From positions 89,494 to 153,493 of the forward strand of contig CAWCLK010000014.1 in assembly GCA_963796225.1 (NCBI GenBank): a DNA stretch of 64,000 nucleotides. Direction: 5' to 3'. A program made the translations under genes and the position numbers. The notes below the pieces were generated by a model. It did not search any database. It was not told where the DNA came from and saw only the letters and a program-made list of their open reading frames with translations. Source of the DNA: CAWCLK01 sp963796225 (GTDB lineage: Bacteria; Actinomycetota; Nitriliruptoria; Nitriliruptorales; Nitriliruptoraceae). Positions within the stretch are counted from its first letter, which is position 1, and every line of letters begins with the position of its first letter. Below, piece by piece: positions 27,668 to 37,049 of this stretch.

Positions 27668-28711
27668 TCAGAGGCCGGACGCACCGGCTGCGGTCGAGGT
27701 CCCGTCGACGACCCATCCGTGCCCGGCCCGTAGCCGGTCGCGAGTCGCCGACAGGTCGTCGGGGAGCGCGTCGGCGAGACGATCCAGCCCGGCCGCCAGC
27801 GCGACGACGGGCACGCCGCGGACGACGAGCACGCCCTGCAACCACGACAGGAACTCGTGGAACAGCACCCCGTCGTCCAGCTCGAGGCTGACCTCGGCGA
27901 AACGCAGGATCCAGACGAGGTCCTCGCGGGTCCGCGCGAGCCACCGGTCGGGGTCCGGGGCGGCCGGGGGAGCCTGGAAGGTGCGGAGCACACGGTCGAC
28001 CACCAGCGGACGGAGCTGGCGGAGGGCCGCCACCTCGTCAGCGTGGGCCGCGTGGGCGACGTGCTCGTCGGGGGCGCCCCGGTCGAGCCACCGCCGCATG
28101 CGCGGTTCGAGCTCGTCCAGCCCTCCCCCACCGGCGTCCGCCCCGATCGCTCGGGCCCGGCGGGCGTCCGGCCCGAGCGCGGCGCCGCCGACGACCACGG
28201 GCAACCCGCAGCCGTGGCCGACCTCGATCGTGCGGCGAGCACCGGGCAGGTGCACCGGCAGCGTGCAGCTGACCCCGAGGACGTCCGGACGGGCCTGCGT
28301 GAGCGTGCGGCGGAGCTGGTCGGCGGGCGTCGACGCACCGAGGAAGGTCACTCTCCACCCGCGGTCCAGCAGCCGCAGGGCCGCCATGCGCGCCGGGGTG
28401 GCGTGCCACTCGCCCTCGGCGCAGACGAGGGCCAGGTGCGGACCGGTCCCCGGGGCCCGTTCGTCGAGCGCGAGGTGCAGGTGGGCAACGGCCGCGTCGA
28501 CGATGGCGGTCGCCGCGTGCTCCTGCGCGACCGTCCACTCCCCGAACTCCCACCGGCGTCCGACCTCCTGCTGCGCGGCCGCGAGCAGGTCGGTGACACA
28601 GGCGTCCGCGCCGTCCTGGCCCGCGATCGTCCGCGCCAGCCGGAGGGCCGGTCCGAAGGCTCGCTGGGAGAGGTGGGCGACGAAGGCCTCGAGGAGTGCG
28701 GCGTCAGGCAT
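27668..28711 (-). CDS. stand-alone CarH-like cobalamin-binding sensor protein (paralogue 2)
   Basis: A 347-residue protein, exactly the length of paralogue 1 (19337-20380) and alignable throughout. The block EVGRRWEFGEWTVAQEHAAT, with the CarH-type W-x9-E-H motif, is identical in both. The cobalt-ligand motif is E-W-H-A-T-P, again with Pro replacing the usual final Gly. WRVTFLGASTP, LGVSCTLPVHLPGARRT and the helical C-terminal domain (EDLVWILRFAEVSLELDD, LSWLQGVLVVRGVP) follow. The start codon overlaps the 3' end of the upstream kinase gene by 8 bp (ATGCCTGA), so translation is probably coupled. It likely passes a B12, light or redox state to that kinase; this is inference. Confidence 0.83.
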   Translation of the reverse strand: MPDAALLEAFVAHLSQRAFGPALRLARTIAGQDGADACVTDLLAAAQQEVGRRWEFGEWTVAQEHAATAIVDAAVAHLHLALDERAPGTGPHLALVCAEGEWHATPARMAALRLLDRGWRVTFLGASTPADQLRRTLTQARPDVLGVSCTLPVHLPGARRTIEVGHGCGLPVVVGGAALGPDARRARAIGADAGGGGLDELEPRMRRWLDRGAPDEHVAHAAHADEVAALRQLRPLVVDRVLRTFQAPPAAPDPDRWLARTREDLVWILRFAEVSLELDDGVLFHEFLSWLQGVLVVRGVPVVALAAGLDRLADALPDDLSATRDRLRAGHGWVVDGTSTAAGASGL

Positions 28712-31352
28712 CGGCGAACTCCCGGGAGCGCCGGTACGCGACCGACCCCCCGGCCTCGTCCACGTGCGCGATGCCCATCTGCACGTCGTGGTGCGGCAGT
28801 CGACCACCTGCGGCTGCGAGCACACGGTCCAGGACGGCGTCCACGGCATCGGGCCCACCCCCCTGGAGCAGGACCGTCACCTCGGCGTCTCCCGTGACGA
28901 ACACGCGGTCCTCGATGCGCACACAGGCTCGCACGACCATGGCGGCACGCCCGGCGACCGCGTCCTCGCTCGAGGGGACCACGACCGGCACGAGGCGCAG
29001 GGACAGCACGGCGTCGCCGGCCCCGAGCCCGTCGAGGAGGTCGGCCAGGGCCGTCGCCGGCTCGACGGGTGCCGGGGCGGTCGCGGGCCGCCGTCCCGCG
29101 GCCAGCTGTCGACAGCGTTGCGCGGCGCGCTGGGCGTCCTCGACCAGGCGGGGCAGGTGTGCCTCCAGCGAAGCGCGGGCGGGCGTGCCCGGCGCCGCCG
29201 CCGCGAACAGGGGGCGCCCCAGCCCCAACGAGAGGTCCAGGGGCAGCGCCTGCAGGCTCTCGAGCTCGTCGACGGTCGTGTGGCCTCCGAGCCGGTCCAC
29301 GGTGGTGACCAGGATGCCGGGGATCTCCTCGAGGTCGGTGGCGTGCAGCAGCTGCCGGACGGTGTCGGCCACCACGGCGTCGCCGGCGACGACGACGTCC
29401 CGGGACGACGTGGTCGGCGACGCGGTGTCCGGCCCCGCCAGCGCGTGGCCACCGTCGCGGACCGAGGCACTGGCCGGCAGGTCGACGACGAACGTCGCCC
29501 CGCCCCCGATCGCCGGTTCCACCCAGGCCTGCCCGCCGTGCAGCTCCGCGAACTTCGCGACGAGGGCGAGGCCGATGCCGGTCCCGGGCGAGGCCTGCGC
29601 GTTCGTGGAGACGCCCTGCTCGAACGGGTCGAAGATGCGCTCGAGCAGCTCGGGCGCGATGCCGGGACCGTCGTCCTCGACGGTCAGCACGATCCCCCGC
29701 TCATTGCCGGTCACCACCACGAGGATGTGCGTGCCGGCGGGCGTGTGCTTGACGGCGTTGCGCAGGAGGTTCTCGAGGATCCGTTCCACCTTGGCCGCGT
29801 CGAGCGACACGATCAGGTCGTGCGGGCACTCGACCCACACGTCGTGGCGGTGGACGTCGACCTCGGCGAGCACGCCGTCGACCAGGGCCCGGACGTCCGT
29901 CGGGCGACGGTCGACCGGGACGACGCCGCGCGTGAGCCGATCCACGTCGAGCAGGTCGACGAGCAGTCGCTCGAGGCGCTCCGACGCCGCGTTCAGTCGG
30001 CTGACGAGCACCGCCCGTTGGCCCTCCTCCATGCTGTCGCCGTGCCGCTCGAGGGTCAGCGCGAAGCCACGGATCACCGTCAGCGGCGTGCGCAGCTCGT
30101 GCGACAGGGCCTGCAGGAACGTGCCCTTCATGCGGTCCAGGGACTGCAGCTTCTCGACGGCCTCACGCTCCTGTCGCAGGGCGTCACGCAGCACCTCCTC
30201 GGTGCGTTCCCGCAGGGAGACGTCACGCAGGATCCCCTGGAGCGCGACGAGGCGACCGTCCTCGAAGACCGGCGTGCGCCGGTCCTCCAGCCATGCCCAG
30301 CTGTCGTCGGGCAGCCGCCAGCGCACCACCACGCGGTCCGAGGCGCCCTCGCGCAGTCGGGACAGGTCCTGCCACGCCGACCGGTCCGCGGGGTGGATCC
30401 GTGCGTTCCACAACCCCGCGTCGGCGTACAGGTCCGCGGCCGCCACACCGGTCGAGCCCTCGATGGCCGGACTGATGTAGTCCACGCGCAGCTCGGGGAC
30501 CAGGCGCACGCGGTACAGGGCGTCGTCGGCCAGCTCGACGAGGTCCCGGAACCTCGCTTCGCTCGCCTTCAGCTGGCGCTGGGTCAGGTTGCGCTCGCTG
30601 ACGTCACGGATGGAGACCAGGTGCTCGCCCGCCACCACGTCGGCTGTCAGGCGCAGGTCGACCTCGGCCGCCGGACGCCCGGCGCGAGGGATCACGGCCG
30701 TGAGGATGTCGTCGCCGAGCTGGCGCACGTCGGCGAGGACCAGTGGGTCCCCGTGCACGTCGCGGACCAGGTCACCGAACTTGCGTCCGACCAGCTCGTG
30801 GCTGGAGCGCGCCATCAGCGCTTCGGCGGCGGGGTTGGCCTCCCGCACCTCGCCGGCGTCGTCCACCAACAGGAAGGCGTCCAGCGACTTGCCGAAGAGG
30901 GACTGCAGCTTCCCGCGCTGCTCACCGAGCACGCGGGCGTGGTCGAGCACGCGGACCTGCAGCCGGTGGCGTTCGACGGCATAGGCCATGACCCGGTCCA
31001 GGGGCATCGCCGCGAGGTCGTCCTTGACCACGTAGTCCTGGGCGCCGGCCTCGATGGCGGCCAGTGCCACGTCGTGGTCGTGCGTCCCAGTGAGCACGAC
31101 CACCGGCAGGTCCGGCACGGCGGCATGGAAGGCCTCGAACGTCGCCAGCCCCTGGCTGTCGGGCAGGCCGAGGTCGAGCAGCACCACGTCGACGGACTCG
31201 GCACGCGCGCGGGTGACGGACTCTCCCAGGCTGTGGGCACGGATCGTGGACACCCCGCGCCGCCCCGGCAGGTCGGCGACCAGGCGCTCGAACAGCAGGG
31301 CGTCGCCGTCGTCGTCCTCGACGAGCAGGGCGCGGAGCGGCGTGGGCGTCAT
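28704..31352 (-). CDS. receiver-PAS-histidine kinase with degenerate GGDEF-like tail
   Basis: An 882-residue soluble kinase. A receiver comes first (ALLVEDDDGDALLFERLVAD, VVLLDLGLPDSQG, VVLTGTHDHD), then PAS segments at about 150-265 (GKSLDAFLLVDDAGEVREAN) and 280-395 (DDALYRVRLVPELRVDYISP). HisKA carries FLQALSHELRTPLTVI. The HATPase has LLRNAVKHTPAGTH, VEDDGPGIAPELL and GTGIGLALVAKFAELHGG. The last about 230 residues are unusual: an uncharacterised segment, then FVTGDAEVTVLLQGGG, which resembles a GGDEF core whose GGDEF motif has decayed. The start at 31352 is set by the receiver. The stop overlaps the start of the B12-sensor gene. Confidence 0.9.
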   Translation of the reverse strand: MTPTPLRALLVEDDDGDALLFERLVADLPGRRGVSTIRAHSLGESVTRARAESVDVVLLDLGLPDSQGLATFEAFHAAVPDLPVVVLTGTHDHDVALAAIEAGAQDYVVKDDLAAMPLDRVMAYAVERHRLQVRVLDHARVLGEQRGKLQSLFGKSLDAFLLVDDAGEVREANPAAEALMARSSHELVGRKFGDLVRDVHGDPLVLADVRQLGDDILTAVIPRAGRPAAEVDLRLTADVVAGEHLVSIRDVSERNLTQRQLKASEARFRDLVELADDALYRVRLVPELRVDYISPAIEGSTGVAAADLYADAGLWNARIHPADRSAWQDLSRLREGASDRVVVRWRLPDDSWAWLEDRRTPVFEDGRLVALQGILRDVSLRERTEEVLRDALRQEREAVEKLQSLDRMKGTFLQALSHELRTPLTVIRGFALTLERHGDSMEEGQRAVLVSRLNAASERLERLLVDLLDVDRLTRGVVPVDRRPTDVRALVDGVLAEVDVHRHDVWVECPHDLIVSLDAAKVERILENLLRNAVKHTPAGTHILVVVTGNERGIVLTVEDDGPGIAPELLERIFDPFEQGVSTNAQASPGTGIGLALVAKFAELHGGQAWVEPAIGGGATFVVDLPASASVRDGGHALAGPDTASPTTSSRDVVVAGDAVVADTVRQLLHATDLEEIPGILVTTVDRLGGHTTVDELESLQALPLDLSLGLGRPLFAAAAPGTPARASLEAHLPRLVEDAQRAAQRCRQLAAGRRPATAPAPVEPATALADLLDGLGAGDAVLSLRLVPVVVPSSEDAVAGRAAMVVRACVRIEDRVFVTGDAEVTVLLQGGGPDAVDAVLDRVLAAAGGRLPHHDVQMGIAHVDEAGGSVAYRRSREFADA

Positions 31353-31454
31353 GGGGGCGTGTCCAGTGGCAGGAGCATGGCCGGGACAGGGAGGACCGGG
31401 GCGTGCCGCTCAGTGTGGGCTTGCGAGGTGAGACAACGGTGAGAGACCGCGGCG

Positions 31455-33018
31455 TCACCCAGCGGCACCGTCGACCGCCGGCAGGAGCACCCGGACACGG
31501 GTGCCGGCGCCCGGGGCACTGTCGATCTCGACGTGGCCGCCCGCCTCCGTGACGGCTCGGTAGACGATGGCCAGGCCGAGCCCGTTGCCACCGTCGCGCC
31601 TGCCGGTGGTGACGAAGGGCTCGAACACGCGAGGCAGGACCTCCGGATCGATCCCGGCGCCGTCGTCGGCCACGACGAGCTCGACGAGCTGCCCGGTCAT
31701 GCTGGTCGGCGCGGAGGCGCGGCGCTCCTCGGGCAGGCGGGCGCAGCTGATCCGCAGGCGGCCTCCGTGCGGCATGGCCGCGCCGGCGTTGACACACAGG
31801 TTGAGCAGCACCTGCTCCAGCTGCGCGACGTCCATCGGCACGGGTGGTGTCGACTCGTCGAGCACCAGGTCCACATGCACGTCCGGGCCGAGCAGCTGCG
31901 GCAGGCTGCCGGCGAAGGCTCGGACCGCCTCCGCCGGTGCCGGCACACCTGCCGTCCCGGTGCCGGGACGGGCGAAGGAGAGCACGCGCCGGAGCATCCC
32001 ACGGCCGCGTTCGGCCGCCCGCAGGAGCTCGCGGACGTCCTCGTGGTCCTCGCCCAGCTCCATGCCCAGCAGGTCGGCGTGCCCGTGCACGACCGTCAGG
32101 AGGTTGCTGACGTCGTGGGCGAGGCCAGCCGCGAGCTCACCCATCGCCACGAACCGCTCCACCTGGGCGATGCGGTCCTGTTCCCGTCGGAGGCGGTCCT
32201 CGTCACGACGCAGGTCGGTGACGTCGCGGACCGTGCCGAAGACCCGCCGCCGACCGGCGTGGTCCACGGTGCGTCCGAAGGCCTGCCACACCCGCTCGCC
32301 CTCAGGAAGCCGGACGCGGTACTCGGTGGAGAACGAGCTGCCCTCCTCCAGGGCGCTCTGCACCGTCCGCCGCCACCCCTCGGCGTCGTCGGGGTGGATC
32401 AGCGCCCAGAGGTCCTGGATGTTGTGGGCCCCCGGTTCGAGGCCGCCCGTGGCGGCCCGCTCGGCCAGGTCGGGGTCCGCGGTCCAGACGAGCTCCCCGC
32501 GCTCGGGCGCGTACTCCCAGACGCCGAGCCCCGACGCCTCGACGGCGATCCGGTACCGGTCGAGCAGGCGCTGCTGGGACGCGGTGAGCTGCTCGAGGTC
32601 GTGGCGGCTGCGGACCAGGGCCTCGTCGGCCAGGACCTGGTCGGTCACGTCCTGCAGGGACACGGCCACCCCCCGCAGGGCGGGGTCGTCGAGGAGGTTG
32701 GTCGCGCGCTGTTCCACGTGGCGGTACCGCCCCGCCATGTCCCGCACCCGGAACCGGCTGACCTCGACCGTGCCGGCGGGCGAGGCGATCAGGCGCTCCC
32801 AGGACGCATGGCGAGCGGCGCGGTCGTCAGGGTGGATGAACTCGAAGCCCGACGAGCTCCTGCACCTGCTCGCGGGTGTAGCCGAAGAGCCGTTCCACGA
32901 CGGGGCTGGCGTACAGGATCGTGCCGTCGGCGGCCGCGAGCATCGCCAGGTCGCTGGCGCGCTCGACGAGCGCCCGGAACATCGCCGAGGTCCCCGCCTC
33001 GGTGGCATGAATCGTCAC
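31455..33018 (-). CDS. PAS histidine kinase, one frame shift
   Basis: A soluble kinase of about 520 residues. The GTG at 33018 begins MTIHATEAGTSAMFRALVER. The first PAS continues VVERLFGYTREQVQELVG, and after a frame change near 32850 resumes FEFIHPDDRAARHASWERL. A second PAS (GVWEYAPERGELVWTADP), HisKA with LAAGLAHDVSNLLTVV, and HATPase with LLNLCVNAGAAMPHGG, VADDGAGIDPEVL and GGNGLGLAIVYRAVTEAGG follow. The domain order resembles the NtrB-like output half of the 20540-22801 kinase. No receiver follows, so its partner is unknown. The gene is divergent from the degenerate GHKL/EAL pair at 33179. Confidence 0.88.
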
Positions 33019-33178
33019 GCAGGCCCTCCCCCGTCTGGTGTCTCGGACCCCGTCTCGACGCCGACCGTATCCGAGCGGACTGGTCCGGTGCCGCCGTCGA
33101 TCGTCCCGGCCGCGCTAATGCGCGTCTCACCTCGCGCGCCGATCATCCGAGCATCGACGAGCACGGACAGGAGCCCGC

Positions 33179-33692
33179 ATGTCGTCCACCTCCCCGGCCC
33201 CCCGCCAGCTCGAGCGCCGCGCCTGCGCCGCGCCCCACCTGGCCCTGTCCCCCAGGCGCTCGGCGCGAGCGTGCTCGACCTCCACGGCCGTGACTCCCGA
33301 CGTGCGGGCCGTCCTCGACCGCGCCGTGGCCGCCACCCCCATCGACGCGGATGTGACCGTCGTCTGTGACGCCCGTCGCGCGGCGGTCGACCCCGACGTG
33401 TTCGAGCAGGTGGTGACCCACCTGCTGCACCTCGAGGCCGCCCTCGGCCGCCGACGCCAGCGTGTGGGTGACGGCCGTGTCGGCTGCCGGCGGGCTCGTC
33501 GTCACCGTCGAGGACGACGCCGCACTCGCGCCGGAGCCGCTGGCGCCACCGCGCTCGGCGGACCTGTCCGCCACCCTGCGCCTGGCCCGGGTGTCGCGCC
33601 TGACCCGCGCCCAGGGAGGCAGCTGCTGGATCGAACCCGCCGTCGACCAGGGCCTGTGCTACGTCGTCGAGCTCCCGGGGCGACGGTCATGA
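33179..33692 (+). CDS. stand-alone, degenerate histidine-kinase-type ATPase (GHKL) domain protein, one frame shift
   Basis: A protein of about 170 residues. After a basic, probably disordered N-terminus it resembles only the ATP-binding domain of a histidine kinase. PDVRAVLDRAVAATPIDADV is the start of the domain, VFEQVVTHLLHLEAAL sits at the N-box position, and GGLVVTVEDDAALAP sits at the G1-box position. TLRLARVSRLTRAQGGSCWI and CYVVELPGRRS end it. The N-box Asn and the G1 glycines are missing, so ATP use is doubtful. A one-base change near 33455 splits it. The ATG at 33179 has AGGAG upstream. The stop overlaps the EAL-gene ATG (ATGA). A paralogue lies at 40817-41326. Confidence 0.68.
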
Positions 33693-34459
33693 CCGCCCCC
33701 TGCCGTGCCCGGCACCAGATCGCGGTGCACTACCAGCCGATCGTGGACCTGCGCACCGGGGCGGCCACGGCGGTCGAGGCGCTCGCCCGCTGGCGGGATC
33801 CTGACGGCACGCTGCGAGGACCGGAGACCTTCCTCGGGTTCGCCGAGCAGACCGACCTGATCGCGCAGATCGGCGAGACCGTCCGCGCCGTGGCCGTCCC
33901 GCAGGCCGTCAGCTGGGCACGGACGCCTGCCGGTCCGCTGGACCTGCACCTCAACGTCTCGCCGCGAGAGATCGACCATGGGCTCGTCGACGCGGTGCAG
34001 CGCGTGCTGGAGGAGTCCGGGCTGCCCGCCGACCGACTGGTGCTCGAGATCACCGAGTCCCGCCCCATCGACGACGTCCCACACGCCGCCACGATCGTGC
34101 AGCTCGTCCGCGAGCTGGGCGTGCGCATCGGGCTCGACGACGTCGGCATCAGCTGGTCGTCGGTCGACCGCATGCGCGCCCTGGACCTCGACCTCATCAA
34201 GGTCGACCGCTCCTTCGTGGTCGACGACGGCAGCGCCCCGCGGTCCCTCGTGGCGGCGATCATCGCCTATGCCCGGCGACGCGGCATCCAGGTCGTCGCG
34301 GAGGGCATCGAGCGGCCCGAGCAGGCCCAGCGACTGCTCGACCTCGGGTGCACGCGCGGACAGGGCTTCCTGTTCTGCAGCCCCGGACCGGCCGACGTCG
34401 TCACGGGCCTGCTGGCCGCGGGACGATTTCTCGGCGTCCCGGCGGGGGCCGGAGACTGA
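33689..34459 (+). CDS. stand-alone EAL-domain phosphodiesterase
   Basis: A 256-residue EAL protein with no GGDEF or membrane part, predicted to hydrolyse cyclic-di-GMP in the cytosol. The metal and general-base residues are visible: VEALARWRDP (EAL), LHLNVSPREI (Asn), LVLEITESRP (Glu), GLDDVGISWSS (two Asp), DLIKVDRSF (Lys), VVAEGIERPEQ (Glu) and RGQGFLF (Gln). The loop normally reading DDFGTGYSS is altered, which may weaken dimer-dependent activity. The ATG at 33689 overlaps the stop of the degenerate GHKL gene, so the two proteins are probably made together and may act as a sensor-effector pair. Confidence 0.9.
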   Translation: MTAPCRARHQIAVHYQPIVDLRTGAATAVEALARWRDPDGTLRGPETFLGFAEQTDLIAQIGETVRAVAVPQAVSWARTPAGPLDLHLNVSPREIDHGLVDAVQRVLEESGLPADRLVLEITESRPIDDVPHAATIVQLVRELGVRIGLDDVGISWSSVDRMRALDLDLIKVDRSFVVDDGSAPRSLVAAIIAYARRRGIQVVAEGIERPEQAQRLLDLGCTRGQGFLFCSPGPADVVTGLLAAGRFLGVPAGAGD

Positions 34460-34537
34460 CCGACGGGCGGGGCGAGTCGACACGTCCGGCGCGTCCGGGT
34501 CCTACCGTCGTCGCCGACGTTCGTCGAAGGTGTCCGA

Positions 34538-35314
34538 GTGCTGCAGCGCGTCCTGGTGGGACTGGACGGTTCCGCTTCCTCGCGAGCCGCCCTGGCATGG
34601 GCCGCGGACCTCTCGCGACGAGCCGGGCTCGAGCTCGCCGTCGCCCGGGTCACCGACGACCCGCCCGAGGCGGCGACCGACGAGCTGGCGACCTGGTGCC
34701 GGGAGGCGCTCCGCGGCGAGGTGCCGTCCGGTCTGCACGTGCGCCCCGGCGCGGCCGAGGAGGCGCTGCCGGCCCTCGCCCACGAGCTCGCGGCGGACCT
34801 GCTCGTGGTCGGGGAACGCGGCAGCGGCGGGATCGTCACGCTGCACCTGGGCAGCGTCGCCCACGCCCTGGCGCGGCGCACCGACCTGCCGCTCGTGCTG
34901 GTCCCACCCGATGCCCAGGCCGAGGCCGAGCACGTGGTGGTGGGCGTCGACGGGTCCCCGACCAGCCAGCATGCCCTCGAGGTGGTGATCGCCCTCGCGG
35001 AGCGGCTGGGCGTGGCCGTCACCGCGGTCCACGTCAGCGAGCCCCTGGACGCCACGGCCGGGCCGACCGACTGGCGGGCGCAGGCCGAGGCGCGGGTCCG
35101 GGACTGGATCGCACCGGCCGAGCAGGCCGGCATCGACGTGACCGTCGAGATCGCCCCCGACTACGACCCGGCGACGGCGATCGCGCGGATGGCCGACGCG
35201 CGCGCAGGGGCGGTGGCCGCCGTCGGGGTCACCGGGCGCCTCGCCCGCCTGCCCCTGCGCCTGGCCCACCACACCAGCGCCCCCGTGCTGCTGGTCCCGC
35301 CCCCACCCGACTAG
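34538..35314 (+). CDS. tandem-domain universal stress protein
   Basis: A 258-residue protein of two UspA folds. The first begins LQRVLVGLDGSASSRAALAW and retains the nucleotide-binding pattern in VVGERGSGGIVTLHLGSVAH. The second begins HVVVGVDGSPTSQHALEVVI, but its C-terminal motif (VGVTGRLARLPLRLAHHTSA) lacks the glycine signature, so probably only one site binds ATP. The GTG start is preceded by GAAGG. It lies 10 bp before the ClC-transporter gene and probably forms an operon with it. That pairing suggests a response to ionic or acid stress, which is inference. Confidence 0.9.
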   Translation: MLQRVLVGLDGSASSRAALAWAADLSRRAGLELAVARVTDDPPEAATDELATWCREALRGEVPSGLHVRPGAAEEALPALAHELAADLLVVGERGSGGIVTLHLGSVAHALARRTDLPLVLVPPDAQAEAEHVVVGVDGSPTSQHALEVVIALAERLGVAVTAVHVSEPLDATAGPTDWRAQAEARVRDWIAPAEQAGIDVTVEIAPDYDPATAIARMADARAGAVAAVGVTGRLARLPLRLAHHTSAPVLLVPPPPD

Positions 35315-35324
35315 GGGCGCGACC

Positions 35325-37046
35325 GTGGCCGCCCCGCGAACCGCCCACCTGCGCCGACGCCTGCTGCTGGCGGCCCTGGCCGCCGTGCTCGGCGTCGTCG
35401 GTGGCCTCGTGGGGTTCGCCTTCCTGCGCGGCATCGCGTTGGCGCTCAACCTCGTGCTGCGTGGTGAGGTGGGCTGGGAGTTCCCCGAGCTGGCGCGCGT
35501 GTCCCCGAGCCCGTGGCTGATCGTCGTCGCGGTCGCGGGCGCACTGGTCATCGCCGCACTGCGCCGCTGGGAGCCACGGATCGCGGGCCACGGGATCCCC
35601 GAGGCGATGGAGGCGGTGCTGTCGCAGCAGTCGCGCGTCTCCCTGCGCACGGCCGTGGCGAAGCCGCTCGCGACCATGATCGCCATCGGGACGGGCGCCC
35701 CGTTCGGTGCCGAGGGACCCATCATCGTGACTGGCGGCGGGGTCGGCTCGCTGCTCGGGCAGGTCATCAGCGTCACCCCGTCCGAACGCAAGATCCTGCT
35801 GGCCGCCGGGGCGGCGGCCGGCATGTCGGCGGTGTTCGGGGCGCCGATCGGCGCGGTGCTCCTCGCGATCGAGCTGCTCCTGTTCGAGTTCTCGACCCGG
35901 GCCTTCGTCCCGCTCGTGATCGCGTCGGTGATGGCCGACGGGATCCACAGGGTCCTGCTCGGCCCCGGGCCGTTGTTCAGCCTGCCCGCGCAGGAGGTCG
36001 GCGGCCTGCTCGAGCTGCCGCGCTTCGCACTGCTGGGGGTCGTGGCCGGAGTCCTGGGCCTGGTCGTCGTCGGGGTCCTGCACCGGGTCGAGGACGTCTT
36101 CGACGCGACCCCCTGGCCGCAGTGGGCGAACCCCGCGGTCGGCGCCCTGGGGTTCGCGCTGATCGGGCTGGTGGTGCCGCGGTCCCTCGGCGTCGGCTAC
36201 GACGTGATCGGGGAGATCCTCCACGGCGAGCTCGCCGCCGGCGTCCTGGCGGCCGTGCTGGTCGCCAAGCTGGCGGCCTGGTGGGTGGCGATGGGGTCGG
36301 GCACGTCGGGCAGTGCGCTCGCCCCCATGCTGCTGGTGGGCGCGGCGGCGGGCGGGCTGCTCGGCACGGTGCTGGCGGGCGACGGCGTGGCCGCCAGCTC
36401 CTTCGCCCTCGTGGGCATGGCGGCCACCTTCGGGGCGACGGCCGGTGCGCCGTTCACCGCGATCGTGCTCGTGTTCGAGCTCACCCGTGACTTCACGGTG
36501 GTCCTGCCCCTGATGCTGGCCACGGTCGCGGCCCACCTCGTGTTCACGGCGTGGCGCGAGGAGAACCTCATGACCGCCAAGCTGGAACGGCGCGGACTGC
36601 ACGTGGTCACCGACTACCGATCGGACGTGCTGCGGGAGACCACGGTGGGCGAGGTGATGAGCACGGAGGTCGAGACCTTCGCGGTCGACGCCGTCGTCGG
36701 CGAGGTGCGCAGCGCCTTCGACCACGGGCGCCACCACACCTACCCGCTCGTGGACGACGCCGGCCGGTGCGATTCCGTCATCACGGCGGAGGAGGTGCTG
36801 GGGGTCGACGTGCCCGACGACACCCCGGTCCTGGACCTGGCCACCCGGGACCCCGTGACGGTCGCCCCGGACCTCGACCTGCTGTCGGCGCTTCGCCTGA
36901 TGGCCAACGAGGAGGTCGGGCTGCTGCCGGTCGTGCGGGACGAGCAGCTGGTTGGCGTCTGCTCACGCACCGACGTCCTGCGCGCACGCGAACGTCAGCT
37001 GCGTGCCGAGCGCCTGCAGCGCGGGTGGCTGTCGATCCACGACTGA
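35325..37046 (+). CDS. ClC-family chloride channel/antiporter with two CBS domains
   Basis: A 573-residue inner-membrane protein. Residues about 1-425 contain the ClC core of many hydrophobic helices. The anion-pathway motifs are GHGIPEAMEAVL, GTGAPFGAEGPIIVTGGG (holding the gating-type Glu, as in GxEGP) and GTSGSALAPMLL. Residues about 440-560 are a CBS pair (VGEVMSTEVETFAVDAVV, LDLATRDPVTVAPDLDLL), which usually bind adenine nucleotides and regulate transport. The gating Glu suggests a proton-coupled antiporter, though this cannot be proved. The start is GTG at 35325, 10 bp after the tandem USP gene. It is convergent with the PI-PLC-like gene (3-bp gap). Confidence 0.92.
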   Translation: MAAPRTAHLRRRLLLAALAAVLGVVGGLVGFAFLRGIALALNLVLRGEVGWEFPELARVSPSPWLIVVAVAGALVIAALRRWEPRIAGHGIPEAMEAVLSQQSRVSLRTAVAKPLATMIAIGTGAPFGAEGPIIVTGGGVGSLLGQVISVTPSERKILLAAGAAAGMSAVFGAPIGAVLLAIELLLFEFSTRAFVPLVIASVMADGIHRVLLGPGPLFSLPAQEVGGLLELPRFALLGVVAGVLGLVVVGVLHRVEDVFDATPWPQWANPAVGALGFALIGLVVPRSLGVGYDVIGEILHGELAAGVLAAVLVAKLAAWWVAMGSGTSGSALAPMLLVGAAAGGLLGTVLAGDGVAASSFALVGMAATFGATAGAPFTAIVLVFELTRDFTVVLPLMLATVAAHLVFTAWREENLMTAKLERRGLHVVTDYRSDVLRETTVGEVMSTEVETFAVDAVVGEVRSAFDHGRHHTYPLVDDAGRCDSVITAEEVLGVDVPDDTPVLDLATRDPVTVAPDLDLLSALRLMANEEVGLLPVVRDEQLVGVCSRTDVLRARERQLRAERLQRGWLSIHD

Positions 37047-37049
37047 CGG

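Noticed and set aside
34538..37046. USP plus ClC pair considered as a new acid-resistance system
   Set aside because: Close spacing is the only evidence; both families are common and the link is weak.
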